A DNA stretch of 64,000 nucleotides from Thiothrix unzii. Lineage in GTDB: Bacteria; Pseudomonadota; Gammaproteobacteria; Thiotrichales; Thiotrichaceae. Under the pieces are notes generated by a model. That model was given only the letters and a program-made list of their open reading frames with translations. It ran no database searches and had not been told where the DNA came from. The translations under genes were made by a program, and so were the position numbers. Location: assembly GCF_017901175.1 (NCBI RefSeq), contig NZ_CP072793.1, positions 1,984,001-2,048,000 on the forward strand. Reading direction: 5' to 3'. Every line of letters begins with the position of its first letter. Position 1 is the stretch's first letter. This document shows positions 1-8,972 of this stretch, in pieces.

Positions 1-764
1 CAACTGGGTCAGCGTTTTGGGAAGACCGCGTTGACGGCTTCAGGCAAGCCGTTTAAGCCATCCATGCACGCCACGTAGATGTCTTGTACGCCCCGGTGGC
101 GTAGTTCCGTCAAGACCGATAACCAGAACTTGGCACCTTCATTTTCTGCCAACCAGATGCCCAACACGTCCTTTTCACCGCGTAAGTTGACCGCCAATAC
201 CACATGGGCTGATTTATTGATGACCTGCTTATCTTGTTGAACTTTAACGACAATCCCATCGAGCCAGACAATCGGGTAGATATTATCCAGTGCTCGCGTC
301 TGCCACGCTTTAGCTTCGCCCTGAACGGCTTCGGTTACTTCCGCGATCAGCGTATGCGAGATGTCCACCCCGTACAGGCGTTTGATCGTGTCTTCGATGT
401 CGCGGGTGGTCATGCCTTTGGCGTACAGCGTCAGGATGTGTTCTTCCATCCCTGCTAACCGTATTTGGCGTTTTTGTATCAACTTCGGCTCAAAGCTGCC
501 ATCACGGTCACGCGGTGTCTCTACCTGCAACTCACCAAATTCGCCTTTGATGGTCTTGTTGCCTTTGCCGTTACGGGTATTGCTGCGCCGTTGCCCGGCT
601 TCGCTACGCTCACCCTTGTCGTAGTTTAGGTGCACATCCAATTCGGCTTCCAAGCTGCGGTTGATCATCCGCTGCAAGAGCTGGCTGTAAAGGTTTTTGA
701 CATCAGCAGGCGTTTTGCAATCGCTGAGTAAGTCATCCATGAGTTTCGGGTCGAGGCGTTCCAT
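1..764 (-). pseudogene. IS256-family mutator-type transposase, frameshifted and partial
   Basis: The start at 764 gives a protein beginning MERLDPKLMDD that shows the IS256-family pattern: an N-terminal region with RRNSxNGK-like basic residues, the segment QKRQIRLAGMEEHILTLYAK near residues 97-116, and IVWLDGIVVKV near 165, which carries a catalytic aspartate. The family is usually about 400 residues long. Here the frame closes at position 9 after 251 codons with FPKR-stop. Adding one A to the run of four A at about 15-18 (minus strand) restores FPKTLTQL, the expected IS256 continuation, so this is a one-base deletion in a homopolymer. It may be a true inactivating mutation or a sequencing or assembly error. 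The rest lies outside the window. Confidence 0.85.
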
Positions 765-799
765 GTTACTGCTCCTTCTTGGGATTCACGTTATATAGC

Positions 800-823
800 A
801 GTTACACAGTTCAGTTTACAGTC
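800..823. repeat. Terminal inverted repeat of the IS256-family element
   Basis: Read on the minus strand this begins GACTGTAAACTGAACTGTGT and lies about 40 bp upstream of the transposase start, the usual place for the left end of an IS256-type element. The partner repeat is outside the window. The TAA in this repeat serves as the stop codon of the neighbouring membrane-protein gene. Confidence 0.6.
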
Positions 824-1904
824 TCGTACTTATTGCTTTTAAAAAATCAACAGCATCTGGTGATTGAAAGTCAATAGCTTCAGAATGAAATATATCTTTT
901 ATTTTTTCTGGATCTGATATTTCCAGCTCGTACATTAGTTGAATTAAATTCGCCTTTGTCGAGTAGAATACCGACATCTTTAAAGTATACCTAAAAAGCT
1001 CCATAAACATTTTAACTAGCAGAAAAAGCATTATAGATGTTGCAACTTTTACGACTACAGAATTATAAATGTAGAATTGATTTTTTTGAACTCTATCTTC
1101 TTCTTCAATTAGTTCATTTTTAAGTTCTGTTTTTCTTTTTTGTATTGATTCAATGTTACCTTCTTCTTTTTTTATTTTTTCATCAACAAATTCATTAAAT
1201 TGTATTGCATCATTTGCAATAGTCTTATCGTTAAACTTTGATAAAATATCTTTGCTAGAGTATGTGGAGCTAAATATGTATTTAACTTTTAAAATTGAAG
1301 CATGATGGCTTGGCATTTCTGATTTGTCGTCAACCCATTTTAAAGAAATGAATACATTGGAATCATATTGGTCGTCTGTATAAAGATTGTTGTAATCGTG
1401 AATTTTGTTAGTATAAGTAAGTATCTGATTATTATATGTTTGGCTGCCTTTGGGGTGAAGATGATATAATTTTAAAGAAAGAGTGTCATTTCCTACTTCT
1501 TTATTTAATAGCTCTGTGTAATTGTAATCAGCAGCATCATCATTCTCTTTAAGATCAGCTATTTGTTGAAAAACGTTATTAATTTGAATATATTCAAGAT
1601 ATGTTAATGAGGATACATCTTTTATGTAACCAATGTAAAAGTTATTGTTCTGAAAGTCATGTATTTGAGTTTTTGGGAATTTTATTTTTTTAAGTTTTTC
1701 AATGCTCTCATTGATTTCCGTAATTTTATCAATACTGTTGATTTCTTCTTGTAAGTTCTTAATCTTTGTTGAGCTTGTATCGAGAGATGTTGTCGTGAAA
1801 AGTTTATATGCTCCAGCTATTACTATAACGATAATGATAAGAACAAATATAGATATTAGCTTAAAAGCTCGTGCTTGATTCTCTAATTTATTAATGACGG
1901 CCAA
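816..1904 (-). CDS. AT-rich hypothetical membrane protein, 3' end fused to IS terminus
   Basis: The 362-residue product has one hydrophobic segment near residues 17-33 (ISIFVLIIIVIVIAGAY), a predicted coiled coil rich in K, E, I and N at about 45-75, a mostly polar middle that is probably extracytoplasmic, a second Lys/Glu-rich helix around 240-270, and a second membrane segment at about 284-305. I recognise no family. The start is a TTG at 1904, preceded by AAAGGAT 8 nt upstream. Base composition is visibly more AT-rich than all other genes here, which suggests recent acquisition. The last codons, ending in RL-stop, enter the terminus of the IS256 element, so the native C-terminus has probably been cut off by the insertion. 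Function unknown. Confidence 0.65.
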   Translation of the reverse strand: MAVINKLENQARAFKLISIFVLIIIVIVIAGAYKLFTTTSLDTSSTKIKNLQEEINSIDKITEINESIEKLKKIKFPKTQIHDFQNNNFYIGYIKDVSSLTYLEYIQINNVFQQIADLKENDDAADYNYTELLNKEVGNDTLSLKLYHLHPKGSQTYNNQILTYTNKIHDYNNLYTDDQYDSNVFISLKWVDDKSEMPSHHASILKVKYIFSSTYSSKDILSKFNDKTIANDAIQFNEFVDEKIKKEEGNIESIQKRKTELKNELIEEEDRVQKNQFYIYNSVVVKVATSIMLFLLVKMFMELFRYTLKMSVFYSTKANLIQLMYELEISDPEKIKDIFHSEAIDFQSPDAVDFLKAISTRL

Positions 1905-2255
1905 TGTTTATCCTTTTGTTTTCTAACGTTAAAGCATTTTATGCCGTGTGCGGCAGCACTGGGCATAAATGTCTTGTTGGACGGAACCGCGTGCTACGGA
2001 GTCCCACTCTTTATCTATAAGGGGATTGCTTTTCCAGCCTTTCGCTACATTAGCCCATGCTGCCCGATTATTTAACACCGACTGCTGCTTTTCCATTGCC
2101 TTGTCACCGCCTGCTACCCTGATTGTGGTCAAACATAGCACAGGGTCAGGGGCGTTTCGAGCCTTTTGTCCAGCAGACGCAACAGCCGTGGGGGGCAGTC
2201 CGGGGCTGCCTGTTTTTCCCTTGCCCAAAGCTAAACCTACCTGCCTATTGTGCCG
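1905..2255. other. Gap between AT-rich gene and IS91 transposase
   Basis: Composition changes sharply to GC-rich near 1935. A 99-codon minus-strand frame (1929-2228) exists; its second half, with segments such as NNRAAWANVAKGWKSNPL, looks protein-like but I cannot assign it, so it may be a remnant interrupted by the mobile element. A short hairpin GGCAG-N7-CTGCC followed by TGTTTTT lies near 2194-2217. It could be the origin end (oriIS) hairpin that IS91-type elements carry downstream of the transposase, or just a terminator. Neither reading can be proven from this sequence. Confidence 0.3.
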
Positions 2256-3374
2256 TCAACCATACTCCAACCGTTGCGGCGGCAGCGGGTAACGCACCCG
2301 CATCATCCCGGTTTTGCAACAAGGGCAAGGGATGCCATCAAAGCGAGCAATGGCTTCCATTGGCTTGTCTGCCACCATTGGCAGCGTGGGTGCGTAACGG
2401 GCAATGGCCTCGCGCACTTGCGGCAAGCGGGTTTTGCGGCAGGCATTCGCCAACCAGCCGTAATGGCGGATGCGCAGGAACCCCGCAGGCAATACGTGTT
2501 GCAGGAAGCGGCGCAGGAACTCATCACCCGCCAAGGTCATCACTTTCTGCTGCCCATCGCGGTAATCGTGGTAGCGGAAGCTGACCGTTTCATCGGTGAT
2601 ACCCAACAGGCGCGACTCACTGATGGCAATCTTGCGGGTGTAGCGTGCCAGATATTTCACCACCGTTTCGGCCTTGTGCAGGCAGGGTTTGGCATACACC
2701 ACCCAGTCTTTACGCATCAGTTGCCCCAGCAATTGTTTAACCTCACCGGGGTGGGTGACACGCGGCAATTGCCCATCCTCGGCAGCCTCCCGCAAGCGGC
2801 TGACCAGCTTGCCCCGGAACAGGCGCGACAGCACTCGGATCGGGAACAGGTAGGTGCTTTTTGCCGGATGCCACTGTTGCGCAGCATCCAATGCCCCGCC
2901 GGGGATCAGGCAATGCAGGTGGACATGCTGGCTGAGGTTCTGCCCCCAGGTGTGCAGTACCGCAGTCATCCCCAATTGCCCGTTGAGGCGTTTGGGGTCA
3001 TGCCCCAAGGTGTTGAGTGTGTCCCACACGCTGCGGAACAGGGCATGGTAAACCACCGCTGGATGTAGCCTGACCCAACCGTTCAACTCATGTGGCAGGG
3101 TGAACACCAGATGGAAGTACGGTGCAGGCACAACATTCGCCAGTTCACGCTGTTGCCACTGCTCGCTGGCCTGCTGCTGGCAACGCGGGCAATGGCGGTT
3201 GCGGCAGGCATGGTACAGCGGGACTTCCTCGCCGCATTCCCCACAGCGCAGTTGGAAACCACCCAAGGCAGCGGTGCGGCACGCCAGCAGTTGTTGGCAC
3301 ACCTTGTTCACTGGCGGTGGCAGCGGCGGCAAGTGTGACTGAAACCGCTGCACCACCTCGGCTAGGCGTAACAT
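2256..3374 (-). CDS. IS91-family HUH rolling-circle transposase
   Basis: The 372-residue protein is full length for the family. The N-terminus has a zinc-binding region with CGECG near 43-47 and CRNRHCPRC near 56-64. The centre has the HUH metal-binding motif in SQHVHLHCLIPGG (about residues 148-160), and the Tyr-containing helix YLARYTRK follows around 241-248. These residues cut and rejoin single-stranded DNA during rolling-circle transposition. Its start overlaps the end of the upstream recombinase gene by 13 bp, indicating translational coupling. No frameshift or missing motif is visible, so the enzyme may be active. Confidence 0.9.
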   Translation of the reverse strand: MLRLAEVVQRFQSHLPPLPPPVNKVCQQLLACRTAALGGFQLRCGECGEEVPLYHACRNRHCPRCQQQASEQWQQRELANVVPAPYFHLVFTLPHELNGWVRLHPAVVYHALFRSVWDTLNTLGHDPKRLNGQLGMTAVLHTWGQNLSQHVHLHCLIPGGALDAAQQWHPAKSTYLFPIRVLSRLFRGKLVSRLREAAEDGQLPRVTHPGEVKQLLGQLMRKDWVVYAKPCLHKAETVVKYLARYTRKIAISESRLLGITDETVSFRYHDYRDGQQKVMTLAGDEFLRRFLQHVLPAGFLRIRHYGWLANACRKTRLPQVREAIARYAPTLPMVADKPMEAIARFDGIPCPCCKTGMMRVRYPLPPQRLEYG

Positions 3375-4231
3375 ACGGCGGCGGCATCCAGCCCCGCCAG
3401 CAGATCAATGGCTTGCCCGCCTTGTTGGGTTTCCGGCAACCAATGCGCATAGCGCATCGTGCTGCTGACATGCTCATGCCCCAACACCTGCTGCAACTGG
3501 TGGATCGGCATTCCCGCCTGCAACGAATGCGTGGCAAACGCATGGCGCAGGCTATGGATGCCGCCTGCCTTGCGGATACCCACTTGCCGCTTGGCGCGCA
3601 GGTAGATTTTCTGGGGTGTCGTCATCGACTGTTGGTAGCCGTAGTATTTCCCCGGAAACAGCCATTGTTTGGGGTGGCAACGCTGCCAGTAAGCCCGCCA
3701 TTGTGCCAGCAAGGTGTCGGGTACGGGCACGTAACGGTCTTTTTGCCCCTTGCCCTGCACCACATGCAAGATGCGGCGGCTGCCGTCAATGTCCTGCACC
3801 CGGATATTCACCAACTCACTGACCCGCAGCCCGCAGGCATAACAGCTCAGCAACAGCAGCCGGTGGGTCGGGTTGTCGGGGGCTGCCACCAGTTGGCTGA
3901 CCTCCGCCCGCGACAGCAAATCAGGCAAACGTTGCTGGCGTTTGGGCAAGGCAAAGCGGTAAGCCATAAAATCCGCATCTTCCAGCACCGTCACAAACAG
4001 GAAGCGTATCCCGTTGAAATACAGGTGACAGGTGGAGGATGAAACGTGGCGTTCTTTTAACAGCCACAGCAACCATTGCTGCACCTCATCCGCCGAAATC
4101 TTGTCTGGTGAGCGGTGGTAATAGTGGCTTAGGTCAAGGACGGCTTGGACATAACTGTCGTGGGTTCTGGGGGAATAGCCACGCATCTGCATGGCATCCA
4201 GCATCCGCTGGCGCAACGGGCTGACTTTCAT
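3362..4231 (-). CDS. Tyrosine recombinase/integrase of the IS91 unit
   Basis: This is a XerC/D-like tyrosine recombinase of about 289 residues. The N-terminal SAM-like core-binding domain contains MQMRGYSPRTHDSYV. The catalytic domain carries CGLRVSEL (first Arg), a Lys in VVQGKGQKDRYVPV, HSLRHAFATH (His-x-x-Arg), LGHEHVSST (His) and the nucleophile in MRYAHW, so the full active-site set is present. I chose the ATG at 4231 rather than the longer frame from 4267, because AGGAGA lies 8 nt upstream of it and the extra 12 residues look unlike the family. It is co-transcribed with the IS91 transposase and probably helps mobilise or resolve the element. Confidence 0.9.
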   Translation of the reverse strand: MKVSPLRQRMLDAMQMRGYSPRTHDSYVQAVLDLSHYYHRSPDKISADEVQQWLLWLLKERHVSSSTCHLYFNGIRFLFVTVLEDADFMAYRFALPKRQQRLPDLLSRAEVSQLVAAPDNPTHRLLLLSCYACGLRVSELVNIRVQDIDGSRRILHVVQGKGQKDRYVPVPDTLLAQWRAYWQRCHPKQWLFPGKYYGYQQSMTTPQKIYLRAKRQVGIRKAGGIHSLRHAFATHSLQAGMPIHQLQQVLGHEHVSSTMRYAHWLPETQQGGQAIDLLAGLDAAAVCYA

Positions 4232-4267
4232 GATGGGTTCTCCTGTAAATGTCCATCTATCGGACAC

Positions 4268-4744
4268 TTAAAGTGTGGCTCATCAGAGGAAAATCGTTGG
4301 GAATCAGTGGGCTACCGCGTTAGCGGTTTAGTTCAACAGTTTGTTATACGGAAGCCATGTATATTGAGCTATACAGCCTGCGGTTGGTTGTTGAACACAG
4401 GCTGTATATCCAGTTCGTCGAGCGTTCCGCATAGTCTGGGCTTGGCATGGTTCACGTCCTTAAATTTGGTCAACGGCAAACGGCGTATGTCTGGCTTCGA
4501 TTTCATAAACCGTAATCACGCTACCGCCCTAGCGTGTACACACCAAGGTTTGCGGAACGCTTTTTCTGAACATCATTTGACCGATTGTAAGTGATAGTTT
4601 TAATGAATGGAATCTGAATTTTTCACTCCCAAAATCGACCAGCGGTATGATGTCGCCGATGCAAAATCGGGGCTAAGTGTCTGTCTGCACTATAATTTGG
4701 TTAAGGCGTGCGTTTATGCCGCCTTCACATCAAAAGGTGATGCC
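4268..4744. other. Non-coding gap with three inverted repeats
   Basis: No convincing gene is visible in this roughly 480-bp stretch next to the IS91 unit. It contains three notable inverted repeats: TATACAGCCTG (4370-4380) with CAGGCTGTATA (4398-4408); AGCGTTCCGCA (4421-4431) with TGCGGAACGCT (4551-4561), enclosing 141 bp; and inside that, ACGCTA (4518-4523) with TAGCGT (4530-4535). The 141-bp inverted-repeat unit is MITE-like or could be a structured DNA or RNA element. A TATAAT at 4691-4696 probably serves the downstream secreted-protein gene. Confidence 0.45.
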
Positions 4745-5365
4745 ATGAAACGATTATTAGCCAGTGCGGTATTGTTCGCAGTAACGGCGGGTGCGCAGGC
4801 CACTGTTTCCGAATACACCGCTTTTTTCATCCCTTATGAGCGGGCGCAAAGCGGTTACGTGTGTTTAGACAGTCAGCTTATGGAGGCCGAATTCGGTATC
4901 CCGTTGGCGAGCTTGATGGAAGGGATTTTTTCCGAAACCAAAACCCTGCACCAAATGTTGGGTGGCACAAGCACTTATAAGAATATCAATCTGTTAGTGA
5001 ATGGCGCGACCAAGATTCCCTACACCTATAATTTTGACCGTTACACCAGCAGCGGGGTGTATGAATATTCCTTCACGCTGGATATGGCGGCGTTTAATAC
5101 CTTGAACGGTGCGACTGTTGCGGGGCGGCAAAAGACCAAAAACACCGCGAAACTGGCGTTGATTGCGATGCTCAAAACGGCAACGGCGATACACGGCGCG
5201 GGTAATTTCCGGCTGTGGGTGAAGTTCAATAATTTGCCATCACAAGCAGGCTTGAGCGGCAGCACAGTGTATAGCGGCGGGCTGGATTGGCCTACTTGGC
5301 CTTACACTTCATCGAGCAGTCTTTACAACACCTACCGCACCGAAATGATTGACTCAGGCTGTTAA
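4745..5365 (+). CDS. Small secreted protein of unknown function
   Basis: From the ATG at 4745 the product is 206 residues and begins with a clear Sec signal peptide (MKRLLASAVLFAVTAGAQA, cleavage after AQA). The start is preceded by AAAGGTG; a longer in-frame start at 4607 is rejected because it would bury the signal peptide. The mature part is rich in Thr, Ser, Tyr and Asn with no recognised motif; it has two cysteines, one near the N-terminus and one as the last residue, that could form a disulfide. It stands alone between the mobile zone and the convergent PEPCK-like gene. It is probably periplasmic or extracellular. I do not recognise the family. Confidence 0.75.
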   Translation: MKRLLASAVLFAVTAGAQATVSEYTAFFIPYERAQSGYVCLDSQLMEAEFGIPLASLMEGIFSETKTLHQMLGGTSTYKNINLLVNGATKIPYTYNFDRYTSSGVYEYSFTLDMAAFNTLNGATVAGRQKTKNTAKLALIAMLKTATAIHGAGNFRLWVKFNNLPSQAGLSGSTVYSGGLDWPTWPYTSSSSLYNTYRTEMIDSGC

Positions 5366-5367
5366 CC

Positions 5368-5439
5368 GTAGGGGCAGACCTACGTGTCTGCCCTCTTCCA
5401 CCGAACCCCAACAGGGCAATCACATAGGATTGCCCCTAC
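5368..5439. repeat. REP-like double hairpin between convergent genes
   Basis: The outer arms GTAGGGGCA (5368-5376) and TGCCCCTAC (5431-5439) enclose two perfect hairpins: GGGCAGAC-N6-GTCTGCCC (5372-5393) and GGGCAAT-N8-ATTGCCC (5414-5435). The element fills the gap between two convergent genes, where it could end transcription from both sides. A related hairpin ending CGCCCCTACG is found at 50156-50180. Confidence 0.75.
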
Positions 5440-5446
5440 GAAGCGG

Positions 5447-8400
5447 TCAATAAACGCCGAGTAAATCCGCGCCTATCGTCCCCTGCAAACTCGCCAAATA
5501 CCCCGCCGTGCGAATCCGCGCCAACTTATCCTGTGCCTGTTGCAACCGTCCGGCAATATCCAACCGTTCCGCCACATCCTGATGGGTTTCTTTGGCGAGG
5601 AACGCTTGCAGATACGCGCAATGGCGTTCCCACAACGCCGCATCACGCTGCTGCTTGGTTTCCAACCGCTGCTGATACCAGTCGGATGCCAGCAATGCCT
5701 CGCGGGTAAACAATGCGCGAATCTCAGGATGATGCGCATCCTTGCCCTCATACTGCCCCGTTGCCATGATATGCAGCAAAGCTTTCAGCGGCGGGCAAGC
5801 GTCTTCAATACTGCCATCGTCCAGATACGCTTGTGCCACCTGCTGCTGCGCTTCGACGATATTGTTCACGCCATCCACGAACACATCCATGCCTTGCGTT
5901 TCGGGTTTGAGGATGTCTTCGCCGAACACCACCGCCGGATTGTCGAAGATTTTGCCCATGAAAGTGGCAACAAAACGGTCAGTAATCCGATACCCCAAGC
6001 GGCTGGCTTGCACCCATTGCCCGTGATGCTCGAAATCGCTCAAGGCTTCCAGATAGCCGTGTTCGATCAAATACGCCGGATCGCGCTCATTTTCGCGTAG
6101 CCGTGACCAAATTTCAGGAATCAGCAAACTGATGTCGTGATCAACCCGCAAATTCGCGCCGATATAGCCCGCCGCGCTGGAAAAACCTGCATAGCCGCTG
6201 ATCATGAACGACACCAGCGCATTGTTCAGATCCGCCGTGGTGCGCAACGCATTGAACGGTGCTTTGGTCAACGCACCTTCGCTGCCCGCGCCCGTGGTGG
6301 ACGGCGATTTGCCGGTCACGCTACAGATAAAATCCATAAACAGTTCCGGCAATTCCTGATAATGGATCGGGTTGAACACCGCCAGCGGACGGATGCCCTT
6401 ACCCGGCGGATTATTACGCCGCCCGGTCAGCACCGCATCCACCGGTGTCATCAACGGCTGATCCAACGGCACGCGCCGCAGGAAACGCGCCCCCATTTCC
6501 GCGATGTATTTGCGCATCGGCTGCTGCAAGTCAGGGCGGATTTGCAAATAACGCGGGTTTTCGCTGGGCTTGCCATTCACCAAACGCGGGTTGGCGGAAG
6601 ACACCACGTATTCGCCGGATTCATGTGCGGCTTGCAGCAGATTCGCCATTGGCGCGGTGTATTTCTGGAATTCAACCACATCCTCAACGATTTCGGTAAG
6701 GTTATCGCCCTTGAGCGGCTCGAAATTGGCAATGAAGTTGCCCGGTTGCGCCATGTCGAATTCGGTTTGCTTGTCGAAACCGCGATGAATCGCTTCATCA
6801 GGGCGTTGGAACAAGCGATATTCGCAGTTTTTCACCAGTTTGACGCTGGGGTTGGAGGATTTCGGCGAACGGTTCGGCAATTTATCCGCGCTCACCACGA
6901 CCGACGCGCTAATGTCGTCTTCCATCTGCACTTTTTCGGTGGCGATGAAATCTTGGCGGACTTTGTAGGTGCGCCAATTGCCGCCATTCCCCAAACCTAC
7001 CCGCAAATACGACGCCACCAAATCACGTCCGTTGTGTTTAAGCGCGTTACCGGGCATTCCGTTGATGACATCCACCGAGAAATGCTTGCGCCAATCCTTG
7101 CCCCATTCCGGTTTGTACATGCGCTTGATAATGAAAGCTTGCGACAAAATCCGCGCCGGAATCGCTGACAGCCACGCATTGTAGGCATCGGTATGGCTGG
7201 GTGATGGTGTAAATAATTTAATCACCGAGCCAAGACTGCGTTCCTCGCTGAGCGGTTGACGGGAAGGGTCACGGTCTTCATCTGCGCATTCGGGCTTAAA
7301 ACGGGTGCTGTAATCGTAGTCGAAAATCGCCGCGACTTGATCCATATCCGTCTCGAAATCTTGCACGAATACCGGGCCGTAAATCACCGCATCATTTAAT
7401 GATTTGGAAATTTCCGACTTGCCGCCGCCGGATACGGTGCAAGGCTTGTGGCAGAACGTGCCTTCCGCATCCGTACCGATAATCCGCCAGCTTGGGGCAG
7501 ACGGGTGTTTCTGCATTTCAGTCTTGTAGCCGTTGGGCTGCATGTAGACTTTGTTGGGGCGTAATTTCAGGCTGTGTTCGCCCGTGGCATTTTTCCAGCG
7601 GATGCTTTGGGTGCGCAAATCCATGCGGATGTCGAGTGGCAAATAGATCAGGTCGGGGTGGGCTTTGTCGATGGCGTAGCCTTCAGGCTGCACGTCCATC
7701 ACCGCGCCAAATTGCGCCACCATGCTGTCGAAATTGTAAACGTCGGGGCGTTTGCGAGTGCGGCTATCTGTGCCGTATTCTTCACCGTGGTTGCGGCGTT
7801 GGAACGCGAGTGCGCCGCCTGCGTGTTCTTCTTCAGCCAGCCCGAACAGGTTGGCGGAATAGCTGATCTGGGTTTTGACTTCTTTCTTGCAGTAGCCGTA
7901 ATAGTTGTCGGCGAGGATGGTGACAATCACGCCGCGTTTATCGCGTGCCACAATTTTGAAAGCACTGCCGTCGTTGTAACGTTCGCCGTCTTCTTTCCAA
8001 CACATACCGTCTTTGCGCTGGCGTTCAGTGGCTTGATCGTAGTGCGGCAAACCGAGTTCTTGTTTGGTCAAGCGGGTCAAATGCGGGGCAAGGATCACGC
8101 AGCCGGTATGCCCTGTCCAATGCTCCACGTCGAGCGCGGCATCGTGTTTGGGCAGGTAGGGGTTGCCTGCATTGCCGAAAATGCTTTCGACGAAATCGAG
8201 ATTGCTGACCAGATTGCCGGGGGCAAAAAAGCGGATTTCCATGCTCTTTTCGGCTTCGCTACCGGGGATTTCCGGGCAGACTACGGGACGTAACAGTAGC
8301 GACACGAACAAGCGGGCTTTTTGCGCTTCGTTGGCGGTGAAGGGCAAGGCCAGCAAGTCGTCCGGCGGATTGAGGGCGTGTTGCAACATCCGCGCATACG

Positions 8401-8899
8401 CAATTTTCGGCACAGCTTTCTTGTCGCCGGGAATAGGCAAGCCACCTTCGGCAATGTGGAACGAACCTTTGGTGGTGCGGCGGTCATTCGCCGGGTTGTG
8501 CAAAATGCCTTGCTTGATGCGGTAGCTGGACACAATGTCAGATTTGAAGGCATCGCCGTCAGAAGGCAGCGAGAGTTCCCGCGCCACGCCGTAGCGGTCG
8601 AGGACGATGCTATTACCGGGCAGGCGTACTTTTTCCGCACCACAATCCGCGAGGTAGCTGTCGAGGAAATCTTGAATACGCTGGTCAGCGGGGCAAAGGT
8701 AGCCAGCCAATAAACGGTTTTTTTCGCGGTAACTGGCGAGTAAGTCGTCGGCGATGGAAAGGAATTCGTTGTCCCCGGCTTGGGAGGCGGGTTGCCCGGT
8801 GGAGGAAAGCTTGAGATTGATGTAAAGCTGTAAGCGGCGGCGTTCGGCATCAGTGTCTGGGCGTAACTTACCCAAACCCAAGGATTGTTCCATATTCAT
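5447..8899 (-). CDS. Large PPi-type phosphoenolpyruvate carboxykinase-like protein
   Basis: The product is about 1150 residues, which matches the unusual length of the pyrophosphate-dependent PEP carboxykinases described in Propionibacterium and Entamoeba. The N-terminal pattern, an INLKL segment followed by REKNRLL and CPADQRIQDFLDSYL, agrees with what I remember of that family. A PEPCK-like phosphate loop CTVSGGGKSEISKS lies near residue 485. These enzymes interconvert oxaloacetate plus PPi with PEP, phosphate and CO2. I prefer the ATG at 8899 (or 8893), because the longer frame from a TTG at 8974 would begin inside the terminator of the upstream operon. The family assignment rests on length and remembered motifs, not on an alignment; it could be another large uncharacterised protein. 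Confidence 0.6.
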   Translation of the reverse strand: MNMEQSLGLGKLRPDTDAERRRLQLYINLKLSSTGQPASQAGDNEFLSIADDLLASYREKNRLLAGYLCPADQRIQDFLDSYLADCGAEKVRLPGNSIVLDRYGVARELSLPSDGDAFKSDIVSSYRIKQGILHNPANDRRTTKGSFHIAEGGLPIPGDKKAVPKIAYARMLQHALNPPDDLLALPFTANEAQKARLFVSLLLRPVVCPEIPGSEAEKSMEIRFFAPGNLVSNLDFVESIFGNAGNPYLPKHDAALDVEHWTGHTGCVILAPHLTRLTKQELGLPHYDQATERQRKDGMCWKEDGERYNDGSAFKIVARDKRGVIVTILADNYYGYCKKEVKTQISYSANLFGLAEEEHAGGALAFQRRNHGEEYGTDSRTRKRPDVYNFDSMVAQFGAVMDVQPEGYAIDKAHPDLIYLPLDIRMDLRTQSIRWKNATGEHSLKLRPNKVYMQPNGYKTEMQKHPSAPSWRIIGTDAEGTFCHKPCTVSGGGKSEISKSLNDAVIYGPVFVQDFETDMDQVAAIFDYDYSTRFKPECADEDRDPSRQPLSEERSLGSVIKLFTPSPSHTDAYNAWLSAIPARILSQAFIIKRMYKPEWGKDWRKHFSVDVINGMPGNALKHNGRDLVASYLRVGLGNGGNWRTYKVRQDFIATEKVQMEDDISASVVVSADKLPNRSPKSSNPSVKLVKNCEYRLFQRPDEAIHRGFDKQTEFDMAQPGNFIANFEPLKGDNLTEIVEDVVEFQKYTAPMANLLQAAHESGEYVVSSANPRLVNGKPSENPRYLQIRPDLQQPMRKYIAEMGARFLRRVPLDQPLMTPVDAVLTGRRNNPPGKGIRPLAVFNPIHYQELPELFMDFICSVTGKSPSTTGAGSEGALTKAPFNALRTTADLNNALVSFMISGYAGFSSAAGYIGANLRVDHDISLLIPEIWSRLRENERDPAYLIEHGYLEALSDFEHHGQWVQASRLGYRITDRFVATFMGKIFDNPAVVFGEDILKPETQGMDVFVDGVNNIVEAQQQVAQAYLDDGSIEDACPPLKALLHIMATGQYEGKDAHHPEIRALFTREALLASDWYQQRLETKQQRDAALWERHCAYLQAFLAKETHQDVAERLDIAGRLQQAQDKLARIRTAGYLASLQGTIGADLLGVY

Positions 8900-8972
8900 G
8901 TAGGGCGGCTCTCTATAGTGGACTAACTGTGATTGGCGAGAGCCTACCGAGAAATAGCGGGTAACGCCACTC

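Larger units (their letters stand above)
1..823 (-). mobile_element. IS256-family insertion sequence, partial (runs off left edge)
   Basis: The element is identified by its transposase and by a terminal sequence at about 800-823 that reads, on the minus strand, GACTGTAAACTGAACTGTGT, which resembles IS256-family inverted repeats. Only the transposase-proximal end and about two thirds of the transposase are in the window. The outer boundary is placed at about 823 because the recognisable terminus starts there. The other end and the target duplication are outside the window, so the insertion cannot be fully defined. Confidence 0.75.
2256..4267 (-). mobile_element. IS91-family unit: tyrosine recombinase plus HUH transposase
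   Basis: Two overlapping minus-strand genes, a tyrosine recombinase followed by an IS91 transposase, form the two-gene arrangement found in a known subset of IS91-family elements. Such elements move by rolling-circle replication and leave no target duplication or inverted repeats, so the ends cannot be set precisely. The limits given cover the genes only; the element probably extends somewhat on both sides. Confidence 0.75.

Noticed and set aside
4421-4561. Integron attC site
   Set aside because: The outer inverted repeat has the right size range, but the core sites (GTTRRRY and its complement) are absent and no gene cassette follows.
6137-7168. 343-codon plus-strand frame inside the PEPCK-like gene
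   Set aside because: It lies antisense to a gene with clear coding features, lacks recognisable motifs and has a His/Arg-rich composition typical of shadow frames.
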